Shown here: piece after piece, positions 43,847 to 51,821 of the stretch
How the letters are laid out: every line of letters starts with the position of its first letter
Position numbering within the stretch: the first letter of the stretch is position 1
NCBI GenBank assembly: GCA_016192145.1
Contig: JACPUT010000008.1
Coordinates: 267,496-331,495 of the forward strand
From: Acidobacteriota bacterium
Lineage (GTDB): Bacteria > Acidobacteriota > Holophagae > Holophagales > Holophagaceae
Reading direction: 5' to 3'
Length of the DNA stretch: 64,000 bases
The notes under the pieces: generated by a model
Seen by the model: only the letters and a program-made list of their open reading frames with translations
Database searches by the model: none
What the model was told of the DNA's origin: nothing
Translations under genes and position numbers: made by a program

Positions 43847-44623
43847 GTGGATGCATCACCGCTGGGTCTGAAGCCCAAGAAGGCCTTCGGGCAGAATTTC
43901 CTGGTCAACGAAGGGGCCATCCGGGGGATCGTCCAGGCGGCGTTGGTGTCCAAAGCCCCTGAAATCCTGGAGATCGGCCCTGGGCCCGGGGTGCTGACGG
44001 AGAAGCTGCTGGTGGATGGGCGGCCGGTCCACGCCATCGATTTGGATCCGGAGGCCATCGCGCTGCTGGAATCCAAGTTCGCGGACCGAGCCCACTTCCA
44101 CCTGCGCCAGGGGGATGCCGTGACGGCGCCTCTTCCTGAAGGGGGCCCCTTCGTCGTCATCGGCAACCTGCCTTACAACGCGGCCACGCCGATCCTCACG
44201 CGGCTGCTGGTGGAGGGTTACCCTTTCGAGCGCATGGTGCTGATGTTCCAGCTGGAGGTGGGAAAGAAGCTGCTGGGTGGCCCCTCCACCAAGGACTACG
44301 GTCCCTTGGCCATCCTCAGCCAGCTCTGCTGCCGGCTGACGAAGGTGATGACCCTGGGGCCCGGTTCCTTCCGGCCTGCCCCCAAGGTGGATTCGGCCGT
44401 CCTCCTCTTCGAGCCCAAGGGGGATGCCCCCAGCCTCGCCGAGCGCCGGGCGCTGCTGGCTCTCCTCCATCGGGCCTTCGCCCAACGGCGGAAGACCCTA
44501 TCCAACAATCTGGGGGACCCAGAGCGCCTGTTGGCCTTCGGACTGGACCCCAAGCTGCGAGCGGAGGCGGTTCCCCCCGCCACCTGGCTCGCCTACCTGC
44601 GTAAGACATTGGAGCATTCGTGA
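43847..44623 (+). CDS. rsmA: 16S rRNA dimethyladenosine transferase
   Basis: The 258-residue RsmA/KsgA methylates A1518 and A1519 of 16S rRNA with SAM during small-subunit maturation. It has KKAFGQNFLVN at the start, the SAM loop EIGPGPGVLTEKLL, and the catalytic NLPYNAATP. The start is GTG, with a weak ribosome site. The gene overlaps the RNase J gene by 4 bp (GTGA), linking ribosome maturation and RNA processing in one operon. Confidence 0.94.
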   Translation: MDASPLGLKPKKAFGQNFLVNEGAIRGIVQAALVSKAPEILEIGPGPGVLTEKLLVDGRPVHAIDLDPEAIALLESKFADRAHFHLRQGDAVTAPLPEGGPFVVIGNLPYNAATPILTRLLVEGYPFERMVLMFQLEVGKKLLGGPSTKDYGPLAILSQLCCRLTKVMTLGPGSFRPAPKVDSAVLLFEPKGDAPSLAERRALLALLHRAFAQRRKTLSNNLGDPERLLAFGLDPKLRAEAVPPATWLAYLRKTLEHS

Positions 44624-46338
44624 TTCAAACATTGACGCCCTTCGAGGGCTGGACGGAAGCCCCCCAATCCGACGAACTGCGCCTGATCCCCATTGGCGGC
44701 CTGGGGGAGTTCGGAATGAACGCCCTCGTGGTGCATGGCCCCAAGGGCCTGGTGCTCGTGGACTGCGGCCAGCTCTTCCCTTCCGAGGATCAGCCGGGCA
44801 TCGACAAGATCGTGCCCGACTTCGCCTACGTGGAGGCCTTCGCGGACCAGGTGCAGGCGGTCCTGCTCACCCACGGCCACGAGGATCACATCGGGGCGCT
44901 GCCCCACTTCCTCCGCCGGTGGCCCGTGCCCGTCTACGGCACCGCCTTCACTCTGGCCCTGGTGGCCGGGAAGCTGAAGGAAGCGGGCATCAAGGAGGAT
45001 CTCCTCCACGTCATTCACGACTATGACCGCGTGACGCTGGAAGGCATGGGCATCGAGGCGGAATGGATCCCGGTCACCCACAGCCTGCCGGACGCCTGTG
45101 CCCTGGTGATGCACACGGCCCAGGGCCCCATCATCCACAGCGGCGACTTCAAGATTGACCCGAATCCCGTGGACGGCCGTCTCATGGGGCTCAAGCGTCT
45201 GAAGGAGCTGGGCGACCAGGGGGTGCGTCTGCTCATGGCGGACTCCACGAACATCCTGCAAGCGGGGCGCACGCCCTCCGAGGCGCTGTGCAAGGCCGGG
45301 CTCGATGACGCCTTCCGCAAGACGGAAGGCGCCCTCTTCATGGCCACCTTCAGCTCCAACGTCCACCGCATCCAGGTGTTGCTGGACCTCGCCTACGAAC
45401 ATGGCCGCCAGGTGGTGCTGCTGGGCCGCAGCATGGAGAAGGTGGTGAACCTGGCCCGCGGGCTGGGCCGCCTCAAGCTGCCCGACGACTTCATCATCGA
45501 GCCCAAGCACGCGCCCAACAACAAGCGCAGCGAGCTGCTCATCCTCTGCACCGGCAGTCAGGGCGAGCCCATGAGCGCGCTCATGCGCGTGCTTCGCGGC
45601 GAGATCAAAGGGCTCACCATGAAGGAGGGCGACCGCCTCGTCCTCAGCTCCCGCGCCATCCCCGGCAACGAGGTGGGCATCTCCCGGATGCTGGACGCCG
45701 CCGCTCGCCTGGGCGCGGACACGACTTTGGACGGCATCGGCACCATCCACGTCTCCGGCCACGCCTACCGCGGCGATCTGGAGGAACTCATCCAGACCGT
45801 GCGGCCCAAGCACATGGTCCCCGTGCACGGCACCTACCGGAATCTCAAGGCCCACGGCCAGCTGGCGGCTTCGCTCGGCTACAAGCCCCAGGCGATTTCG
45901 CTGCTGGACGGCGGTCAGTGCCTGCGCCTCTTCAAGGGCGGCAAGGTGAAGATGGCGGGCACCGTGCCCGTGGGGCGCGACTACGTGCATGAGGGCGTGG
46001 ATCACATGGTGGACGCCCGCATCGTGCAGGACCGCCTCATCCTCCAAGAGGACGGCGTCGTCTTCGCCACCCTCATGGTGGATCCCGACACCCGCGAGCG
46101 CGTGGGCGAACCCGCCATCCTCACCCGCGGTTTCGTGGTGCTCAGCGATGACGAGGCCTACGGGGCGCTGCTGCGCGGGGCCGTGGCCAAGGCCTATGAC
46201 GAGGCGCCCCTCGAGGTACGCAACGACGACACCCTGCTCTATGAACTCCTGCGGCAGGCCCTGCGGCGCATCATCCGCAAGACGACCGACACGCGGCCGC
46301 TGGTGGTGTCCATGGTGCTGGAAGCGCCGAAGGAGTGA
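44620..46338 (+). CDS. rnj: ribonuclease J
   Basis: The 572-residue metallo-beta-lactamase/beta-CASP RNase processes and degrades RNA with 5'-exonuclease and endonuclease activity. It has IPIGGLGEFGMNALV at the N-terminus, the zinc motif THGHEDHIGALPH, the beta-CASP motifs, and HVSGHAYRGDLEELI and VPVHGTYRNL. A C-terminal domain of about 120 residues completes the usual length. It starts at GTG overlapping the rsmA stop. A long hairpin element follows. Confidence 0.95.
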   Translation: MIQTLTPFEGWTEAPQSDELRLIPIGGLGEFGMNALVVHGPKGLVLVDCGQLFPSEDQPGIDKIVPDFAYVEAFADQVQAVLLTHGHEDHIGALPHFLRRWPVPVYGTAFTLALVAGKLKEAGIKEDLLHVIHDYDRVTLEGMGIEAEWIPVTHSLPDACALVMHTAQGPIIHSGDFKIDPNPVDGRLMGLKRLKELGDQGVRLLMADSTNILQAGRTPSEALCKAGLDDAFRKTEGALFMATFSSNVHRIQVLLDLAYEHGRQVVLLGRSMEKVVNLARGLGRLKLPDDFIIEPKHAPNNKRSELLILCTGSQGEPMSALMRVLRGEIKGLTMKEGDRLVLSSRAIPGNEVGISRMLDAAARLGADTTLDGIGTIHVSGHAYRGDLEELIQTVRPKHMVPVHGTYRNLKAHGQLAASLGYKPQAISLLDGGQCLRLFKGGKVKMAGTVPVGRDYVHEGVDHMVDARIVQDRLILQEDGVVFATLMVDPDTRERVGEPAILTRGFVVLSDDEAYGALLRGAVAKAYDEAPLEVRNDDTLLYELLRQALRRIIRKTTDTRPLVVSMVLEAPKE

Positions 46339-46340
46339 GG

Positions 46341-46438
46341 GGGCTCTAGGCTCTGGGCTCTAGGCTCTGGCTGCGTGCGACCCACTCTTGCTGGGTCGCA
46401 CGCAGCTAGAGCCTAAAGCCAAAAGCCAAAAGCCCAGG
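46341..46438. repeat. palindromic GGCTCTAGGCTCTG-unit element with strong inner stem
   Basis: The inner arms GCTGCGTGCGACCCA (46370-46384) and 46392-46406 pair perfectly (15 bp, 7-base loop). Outer arms are tandem GGCTCT(A/G)-type units on the left and the looser reverse complement AGCC(T/A)AAAGCC on the right. It sits exactly between convergent stops and is a likely two-way terminator. Confidence 0.8.
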
Positions 46439-46440
46439 AA

Positions 46441-46965
46441 TCAGTTCCGGTTGAAGCGGCGGGGGCGGCCTTCGCCCTCCTGCCGCTGCTCCCGGCGCAG
46501 TTCCTTCAACAGGGGGCGGTTCTCCAGGCGCTTGGCGATCTGCTGGATGATCTCGTCCACGGTCACCACGAGGCGGGCCTGCTGGGCCGCGGAGAGGCCC
46601 GCCCGGATGTCCTCCTCGAAGCGCTGCTTGGATTCCACCTGTTGCTTGCGCAGGTCCATGAATTGATCCAGCAGGGGCTTCACCCGGGCGCTCTTCTGGT
46701 TCTCGTCGCCGGGCCCCATGAGGATGTCCTCGAAGCGTTGGCGGAGTTGGGCCATCTGGCGCTGGCGGTCGAAGTGCTCCCGATTGAAGCGTTCCCAGCG
46801 ATCCGCGACCTGCCGGGTCTGGGCATCGCTGAGTCCCACGCGATCCTGCAGCCGCTGCATGACGATCTGCCGGAAGGCCTGGGCACCCTCGCCCTGTCCC
46901 CGGCCGGGTGTCGGTTGGGCGGTCAGGGTGGTGGCCAGGATCAAGGCGGGCAGGGCGCGGTTCAT
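46441..46965 (-). CDS. Spy/CpxP-like periplasmic protein
   Basis: The 174-residue protein has a signal peptide ending near TLTAQP, then an all-helical, Arg/Gln/Glu-rich body with repeated LxxxQxxR patterns (for example VGLSDAQTRQVADRW and LDQFMDLRKQQVESKQ). This is the LTxxQ-like layout of Spy/CpxP/heavy-metal-sensor family proteins, and the C-terminus is basic. GAGGT precedes the ATG at 46965; an ATG at 46977 overlaps the anti-sigma stop and is also possible. As third gene after a sigma factor and anti-sigma factor it is probably a periplasmic chaperone or sensor arm of the same stress response. Confidence 0.75.
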   Translation of the reverse strand: MNRALPALILATTLTAQPTPGRGQGEGAQAFRQIVMQRLQDRVGLSDAQTRQVADRWERFNREHFDRQRQMAQLRQRFEDILMGPGDENQKSARVKPLLDQFMDLRKQQVESKQRFEEDIRAGLSAAQQARLVVTVDEIIQQIAKRLENRPLLKELRREQRQEGEGRPRRFNRN

Positions 46966-46973
46966 GGGGGACC

Positions 46974-47465
46974 TCATTCCGTTCCCTTCGGGGGATCGGT
47001 TTGCAGCTGGTTGAGGAGATCGCGGACCTCCTCGGGCTTCAGGTTCTGGAGTTTACCCAGCTCATCCTGGGAATCCGTGAAGGGGGCCTCGATGTGGGTT
47101 AGAGGCTCTGCGGGCCGGACCTCGGCCTGCACGAGGGGCGTGCGGTTGGCGCGGCCGGCCATGAAAGCGCCGGTGCCCACGGCCACGCTCAGCACGGCGG
47201 CCGCGGCCATCCACCAGGCGCTGGGGCGGTATCCCACCTTGCGGGTCTGCAGCTTGCCCACCACCCGGGCGGGCAGCCGCTCGAAGTAGCCGGCTTGGAC
47301 CAGGGGAAGGGGGGCCTCCTCCTGGGCCAGCAGCATCACCTGGGCTTCCCGGCAGGCGGCGCAGGCGCGGAGGTGGATTTCAGCCTCGGTTCCTGGTTCG
47401 AGGGCATCGATCTCCAGGGCCTTCAGGGCGGTATCGCAGGCAGGGGGAAGGATGAGCTCGCTCAT
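46974..47465 (-). CDS. membrane anti-sigma factor (zinc-finger type)
   Basis: The 163-residue protein has a cytoplasmic N-terminus with H-L-R-A-C-A-A-C, the HxxxCxxC core of zinc-binding anti-sigma domains. A single membrane helix follows (WWMAAAAVLSVAVGTGAFMAG at about residues 85-105), then a periplasmic tail. It overlaps the sigma-factor stop by 4 bp (ATGA), so the two are coupled. It should hold the ECF sigma factor inactive at the membrane until a periplasmic signal releases it. Confidence 0.85.
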   Translation of the reverse strand: MSELILPPACDTALKALEIDALEPGTEAEIHLRACAACREAQVMLLAQEEAPLPLVQAGYFERLPARVVGKLQTRKVGYRPSAWWMAAAAVLSVAVGTGAFMAGRANRTPLVQAEVRPAEPLTHIEAPFTDSQDELGKLQNLKPEEVRDLLNQLQTDPPKGTE

Positions 47466-48076
47466 GGGCGGCCTCCTTTCACGTGTCGGGTGAGGCTTTG
47501 GATCGCGTGGAAGATATGGGCTTTCACCGAGCCCACGGAGGTGCCCATCTCCTGGGCGATCCGCTCGTATTTCCAGTCGTTCTGGAGTTTCAGGGTGAGG
47601 GCCTGTTTCTGCCGGGGGGGCAGCTTGGGCATGGCCTCGGCCAGGAGGCGGCGGGCCTCCTGATCCAGGATCCAGGCGCCCTGGGAGGCTTCCACCCGCA
47701 GGGCCGGGTGCTCGAAGCCCTCCTGTTCCATTTCCAGGCTCTCGGGCTGGCGTTGAAGGCGTTCCCGGTAGCTCAGGGCCTGGCGGGTGGCGATGGTGAT
47801 GATCCAGGTGCGGAAGGAGCTCTCCCAGCGGAAGCCGGGCAGGGCCCGGTAGACCCGGATGAAGGTCTCCTGCACCACGTCGTCGGCGTCCGTGTGGTTC
47901 TTGAGGATGGAAAAGGCCTTCCCATACACATCCCGGCTGAACCGCTCCACCAAACGGGCAAAGGAGGCCTGGTCCCCAGTCTGAGCAGCCTCCACCCACG
48001 CCAACACTTCCGGCGCGTGGTAGGGGGAGTCGGACACGGGGATGGACATGGATGGGGTGAGGGCCTGGGACACCAT
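47462..48076 (-). CDS. ECF (RpoE-type) RNA polymerase sigma factor
   Basis: The 204-residue protein has sigma region 2 (about 25-95) with YGKAFSILKNHTDADDVVQETFIRVYRAL and FRTWIITIATRQAL, and region 4 (about 140-200) with LPPRQKQALTLKLQNDWKYERIAQEMGTSVGSVKAHIFHA. Regions 1 and 3 are missing, as in ECF sigma factors. The ATG at 48076 has GGAG seven bases upstream; an ATG nine codons later lacks one. It forms an operon with an anti-sigma factor and a Spy-like protein, indicating envelope stress control. Confidence 0.93.
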   Translation of the reverse strand: MVSQALTPSMSIPVSDSPYHAPEVLAWVEAAQTGDQASFARLVERFSRDVYGKAFSILKNHTDADDVVQETFIRVYRALPGFRWESSFRTWIITIATRQALSYRERLQRQPESLEMEQEGFEHPALRVEASQGAWILDQEARRLLAEAMPKLPPRQKQALTLKLQNDWKYERIAQEMGTSVGSVKAHIFHAIQSLTRHVKGGRP

Positions 48077-48114
48077 TGTAGGGCTCCGCCGGGAGGGTCC
48101 CCGGCAGAACTATG

Positions 48115-48138
48115 GACCCGGCGGCCCTCCCCAAGGTT
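48115..48138 (-). promoter_or_regulatory. candidate autoregulated ECF promoter
   Basis: On the minus strand AACCTT and GTCC occur with AAC and GTC 18 bases apart, the core spacing of RpoE-like ECF promoters. A start near 48107 would leave a leader of about 30 bases before the sigma-factor ATG. This is a partial match. Confidence 0.3.
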
Positions 48139-48158
48139 GAATGGGAAAAGAGGTCCCC

Positions 48159-48680
48159 ATGCGAAGCCGCGTCACCCCCCTGTTCAACGAAACCCAGATC
48201 GCCACCCGGGTGAAGGAACTGGGTGAACTCATCACCCGGGATTACGCCGGGAAGGATCTGGTGGTGGTGGGGCTCCTGAATGGAGTTTTTCCCTTCTTTG
48301 CCGACCTGGTGCGGGCCATCGACCTGGATCCGGATCTCACCTTCATGCAGGCCTCCAGCTATCACGGCGGCACGGATAGCACCGGCGAGGTGGTGATCAA
48401 GAAGGACATGGACCGTCCCATCCAGGGCCGCCACGTGCTCGTGCTGGAAGACATCGTGGACACGGGCCTCACGCTCCACAAGGTGCGCAACCTCCTCATG
48501 GATCGGGAACCCGCCTCCCTGGCCATCTGCACCCTGCTGGACAAGCCCAGCCGCCGCAAGGTTCCCGTGCAGGTGGAGTACATCGGTTTCGAGATCGAGG
48601 ATCACTTCGTCGTGGGCTACGGGCTCGACATCGACGGCAAGCTGCGGAACCTGCCCTACGTTGGTGTGTACCAGCCGTGA
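48159..48680 (+). CDS. hpt: hypoxanthine phosphoribosyltransferase
   Basis: The 173-residue enzyme converts hypoxanthine or guanine plus PRPP to IMP or GMP in purine salvage. The PRPP-binding loop VLVLEDIVDTGLTL is intact, as are LNGVFPFFADLVRAI and the flexible-loop region ASSYHGGTDSTGEV. KVPVQVEYIGFEIEDHFVVGYG is the family C-terminal signature. I chose the ATG at 48159 because AGAGGT precedes it; an ATG at 48141 is less likely. It overlaps the LptE-like gene by 4 bp (GTGA). Confidence 0.94.
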   Translation: MRSRVTPLFNETQIATRVKELGELITRDYAGKDLVVVGLLNGVFPFFADLVRAIDLDPDLTFMQASSYHGGTDSTGEVVIKKDMDRPIQGRHVLVLEDIVDTGLTLHKVRNLLMDREPASLAICTLLDKPSRRKVPVQVEYIGFEIEDHFVVGYGLDIDGKLRNLPYVGVYQP

Positions 48681-49249
48681 TTGGGCTTCGGGCGTCGGGC
48701 TTCGGGCTTCGGGTCGCAGGGATCGGGCTGGCCGTCATAGGCCTGGCCTGCGGCTACCGCCGTTTGGACCGCCAGCCGCGGGGTCAGGCCTGGCATCGCA
48801 AGGGGGATACCCTTCGCCTGGCCCCCTTCCGGAACACCACGCCCCGTTTAGGGGTGGAGGACCGCTTCGAGAAGGCCCTCTCCAACCGCGTGGTGGCCGC
48901 CTCCCCCTGGAAGCTGGTGGGCAAGGGCGAGGCCAGCCGCTGGATCCTTCAAGGCACGCTGGAGAAATATGAGGTCCGCCCCGTGGGGCTCTCCCTGGGG
49001 AATGACAAATTGAAGGCCAGCGCCGGCAGCGCCAGCCGCGTGGAAGTGATCGTGGTGGCTTCCATGGAACTGCTGGATGGCCAGACGGGCGCGGTGGTGC
49101 AGAGCCGCCGGGGCCTCACCTTCTCCAATCAGTACCGGGTGGATCAAAACTTCGCCTCCTTCGACAATCGGGAATTGGCCGTGGTGGATAGCCTGGCCGA
49201 TGATTTCGCGGAGAGCTTCCTCACCCAGTTCCTGGAAGGTGCGGAATGA
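48677..49249 (+). CDS. lptE: LptE-like LPS-assembly lipoprotein
   Basis: The 190-residue protein begins with a lipoprotein signal; the lipobox is IGLAC with Cys25. The body contains LRLAPFRNTT and SRWILQGTLEKYEV, and has the size and beta/alpha pattern of LptE (DUF4136/LptE-like) proteins that plug the LptD barrel. It lies immediately before holA with a 4-bp overlap, an lptE-holA order well known in Gram-negatives, which is the main support. The signal peptide is coded by tandem GGGCTTCGGG units, as if an intergenic repeat had been recruited into the frame. Confidence 0.72.
   Translation: MIGLRASGFGLRVAGIGLAVIGLACGYRRLDRQPRGQAWHRKGDTLRLAPFRNTTPRLGVEDRFEKALSNRVVAASPWKLVGKGEASRWILQGTLEKYEVRPVGLSLGNDKLKASAGSASRVEVIVVASMELLDGQTGAVVQSRRGLTFSNQYRVDQNFASFDNRELAVVDSLADDFAESFLTQFLEGAE
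48682..48716 (+). repeat. GGGCTTCGGGC direct repeats inside the lptE-like signal sequence
   Basis: Three to four tandem copies of GGGCTTCG (one variant GGGCGTCG) code for the GLRASGFGLRV stretch. The repeat resembles the left arm of the palindromic intergenic elements but has no inverted partner. Confidence 0.65.
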
Positions 49250-50262
49250 GCCTGCAAGCCTGGGCCGCCCAGGGCTTCGCCCTCGTCCACGGAGAGGATC
49301 CCGACCGCCGCAAGGCCGCCGTGGCCGCTTGGAAGGCCGCCCATGTGGATCCCGAGTGGGCCGACTTCAGCCTCACCACCTGTGGCGAAGGCTGCCCTTG
49401 GGCCGAGGTGCTGAACGCCCTCCAGGAAGCGCCTCCCTTCGGGACCAAGCGCTCCGTGCTGGTGCCCTACGCGGACAACCTCCTGGCCAAACCCAAAGAT
49501 CTGCCGCCCGCCCTCAAGCCCTGGTTGGAGAATCCGCCCGCGGACATGGCGCTCCTCTTCGTCTGCGGCACCACCCTGCCGGCCGGCTCCGGCAAACCCA
49601 TGGGTTCCAAGCCCTGGTCGGAGTGGGCCAAGCAGGGGCGCGTGCTGAAAGTGGGGGCCTTGGAGCTCGCCGAGGTGCCCGCCTTCCTGGAAGCCGAGGC
49701 CAAGGCGATGGGCCTGAAGCTGGGCTCCGGTGTGGCCCAGTCCCTCGCCAGCCGCCTCGGAGGGCAACCCAGCCTGCTGAAACGGGCCCTGGAGGTGCTG
49801 GATCTCCTCGCCGAAGATCGCCAGACCACCCCCGCCATGGTGGATCAGGTGACTTTCCGCCTCGCGGAGCAGCGCGCCTTCGCCTGGACCTCCGCCTTCC
49901 AGAAGGGCGCCTGGGGCGAGGCCCTGCAGGCCCTTCGCCAGGGGCTTGAGGATGGTGATGATCCGTTGCAGCTGCTAGGCCAGGCCCGGCGCGAAGTGGA
50001 GCGCGTGGTGCGAGCCGTGGAGGCCGAAGCCAAGGGCGTTTCGACCCGCGATCTGCCGGAGGCCCTGGGGCTTTCGCCCAAACAGGCCTTCCTGGTGGAG
50101 GGGTATCGGGCCGTGGCCTCGAAGATCCGCCTGCCCGGCGCCAAGGCGCTGCTGGCCAAGGTGAACCAGTGCGAACGGGATCTGAAGGGCGTGGCCCTGG
50201 GCCGCTCGGATACGCCGCTGACGGATCTCACGCTGGCGTTATCCCGCGCCTGGGCGCGCTGA
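49246..50262 (+). CDS. holA: DNA polymerase III delta subunit
   Basis: The 338-residue clamp-loader delta subunit opens the beta clamp during loading. It is divergent, as usual, but has the three-domain layout: an N-terminal AAA+-like part (FALVHGEDPDRRKAAVAAWK), WLENPPADMALLFVCG in the core, and a C-terminal helical collar (about 215-330) with LLGQARREVERVVRAV and the KVNQCERDLKGV helix that HolA proteins share. The lptE-like gene just upstream, overlapping by 4 bp, supports the call. Confidence 0.85.
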   Translation: MSLQAWAAQGFALVHGEDPDRRKAAVAAWKAAHVDPEWADFSLTTCGEGCPWAEVLNALQEAPPFGTKRSVLVPYADNLLAKPKDLPPALKPWLENPPADMALLFVCGTTLPAGSGKPMGSKPWSEWAKQGRVLKVGALELAEVPAFLEAEAKAMGLKLGSGVAQSLASRLGGQPSLLKRALEVLDLLAEDRQTTPAMVDQVTFRLAEQRAFAWTSAFQKGAWGEALQALRQGLEDGDDPLQLLGQARREVERVVRAVEAEAKGVSTRDLPEALGLSPKQAFLVEGYRAVASKIRLPGAKALLAKVNQCERDLKGVALGRSDTPLTDLTLALSRAWAR

Positions 50263-50272
50263 CGGAGTCCCC

Positions 50273-51745
50273 ATGATCATCGCCAAATCCGACGCCGAGC
50301 TGCTGCTCCACCCCCGCATGGCCAACCGCCACGGCCTGGTGGCGGGCGCCACGGGCACGGGCAAGAGCGTCACGCTGCGCGTCATGGCCGAGCGCTTCAG
50401 CGCCCTGGGCGTGCCGGTGTTCCTCTCCGATGTGAAGGGCGACCTCTCGGGCTTTCCCTTTCCGGGCAGCTCCAGCGAGAAGATGGATGCCCGCATCCAG
50501 GAACTCGGCCTGGAGGACTTCGCCTTCAAGGGCTTTCCCGCCGTCTACTGGGATCTGCTGGGCCAGCAGGGGCATCCCATCCGCACCACCGTCTCCGAGA
50601 TGGGGCCGCTGCTCCTGGCGCGCCTCCTGAACCTCAACGACACCCAGGAGGGGGTGCTCAACCTGGTCTTCAGGGTGGCCGACGATCAGGGCCTGTTGCT
50701 GCTGGACCTCAAGGACCTGCGCGGCATGCTGGCCCATGTGAGCGAGCACGCCAGCGAGCTGCGCGGCACTTACGGCAACGTGAGCGCCGCCAGCGTGGGC
50801 GCCATCCAGCGCGCGCTGCTCGCCTTGGAGACCCAAGGCGGAGAGGCCTTCTTCGGGGAGCCCGCCCTGGATCTGGAGGACTTCCTCCAGACGGATGCGG
50901 AGGGTCGGGGCGTCATCAACGTGTTGGCGGCGGATCAGCTCATCCAGGCGCCCAAGCTCTACGCCACCTTCCTGTTGTGGATGATCTCGGAGCTGTTCGA
51001 GCGCTTGCCGGAAGTGGGCGATCCCGAGAAGCCGAAGATGGTGTTCTTCTTCGATGAGGCCCACCTCCTGTTTGAAGACGCGCCCGACGCCCTGCTGGAC
51101 AAGATCGAGCAGGTGGTGCGCCTCATCCGCTCCAAGGGGGTGGGCATCTACTTCGTCACCCAGAACCCCTTGGATGTGCCGGACAAGGTGCTGGGCCAGC
51201 TGGGCAATCGCGTGCAGCACGCCCTCCGCGCCTTCACCCCCCGGGATCAGAAGGCCGTGAAGGCCGCCGCCGAGACCTTCCGCGCCAACAAGGACCTCGA
51301 CATGGCCACCGTCATCACCGAGCTGGCCGTGGGCGAGGCCCTGGTGAGCTTCCTGGACGAGAAGGGCACCCCGGGCATCGTGCAACGGGCCCGCGTCCTG
51401 CCGCCGGCCTCCCGCCTGGGCACCATCACCCCCGAGGAGCGGCAGGCCACGGTGAAGGCCTCCCTGCTCTATGGCCACTATGAGAAGGCCGTGGACCGGG
51501 AAAGCGCCTTCGAGGTGCTCAAGGCCCGCACGGAAGCCGCCGCCCAGGCCCAAGCTGCTCAGGAACAGGCCGAAGCGGCCGCCAAGGAAGCAGCCAAGGA
51601 GGCCCGGTCGTCCCGCTCCGGCGGCGATTCCGTGATCGAGGCCTTCGGCAAGAGCGTCGTCCGGGCCGCGGGCTCCGCCATCGGCCGCCAACTCATCCGG
51701 GGCGTGATGGGCAGCCTTTTCGGAGGCGGGGGCCATCGCCGGTAG
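50273..51745 (+). CDS. HerA-like ATPase (DUF853/YjgR family)
   Basis: The 490-residue protein has Walker A GATGTGKSVTLR at about residue 25 and DVKGDLSGFP. The Walker B region is KMVFFFDEAHLLFEDAPDALLD, and VRLIRSKGVGIYFVTQNPLDVP is a family signature with an Arg-finger region. The C-terminal 70 residues are Ala/Gln/Glu-rich coiled coil ending in a Gly-rich GGGGHRR-like tail. YjgR-type proteins are hexameric ATPases of unknown role, related to HerA/FtsK translocases. GGAGT precedes the ATG, 10 bp after holA. Confidence 0.9.
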   Translation: MIIAKSDAELLLHPRMANRHGLVAGATGTGKSVTLRVMAERFSALGVPVFLSDVKGDLSGFPFPGSSSEKMDARIQELGLEDFAFKGFPAVYWDLLGQQGHPIRTTVSEMGPLLLARLLNLNDTQEGVLNLVFRVADDQGLLLLDLKDLRGMLAHVSEHASELRGTYGNVSAASVGAIQRALLALETQGGEAFFGEPALDLEDFLQTDAEGRGVINVLAADQLIQAPKLYATFLLWMISELFERLPEVGDPEKPKMVFFFDEAHLLFEDAPDALLDKIEQVVRLIRSKGVGIYFVTQNPLDVPDKVLGQLGNRVQHALRAFTPRDQKAVKAAAETFRANKDLDMATVITELAVGEALVSFLDEKGTPGIVQRARVLPPASRLGTITPEERQATVKASLLYGHYEKAVDRESAFEVLKARTEAAAQAQAAQEQAEAAAKEAAKEARSSRSGGDSVIEAFGKSVVRAAGSAIGRQLIRGVMGSLFGGGGHRR

Positions 51746-51766
51746 GCCCTTCCGGGGCTTCTGTGC

Positions 51767-51795
51767 TTGAGGCCACACCCGTTCGGCCCGATCAT
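51767..51795 (+). promoter_or_regulatory. candidate sigma-70 promoter for the fumarase genes
   Basis: TTGAGG and GATCAT are separated by 17 bases, 26 bases before the ATG of the fumarase alpha gene. Both boxes match 4 of 6 consensus positions. Confidence 0.3.
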
Positions 51796-51821
51796 GGTCT
51801 GTTGGCTTTGAAAGGGTTCCC

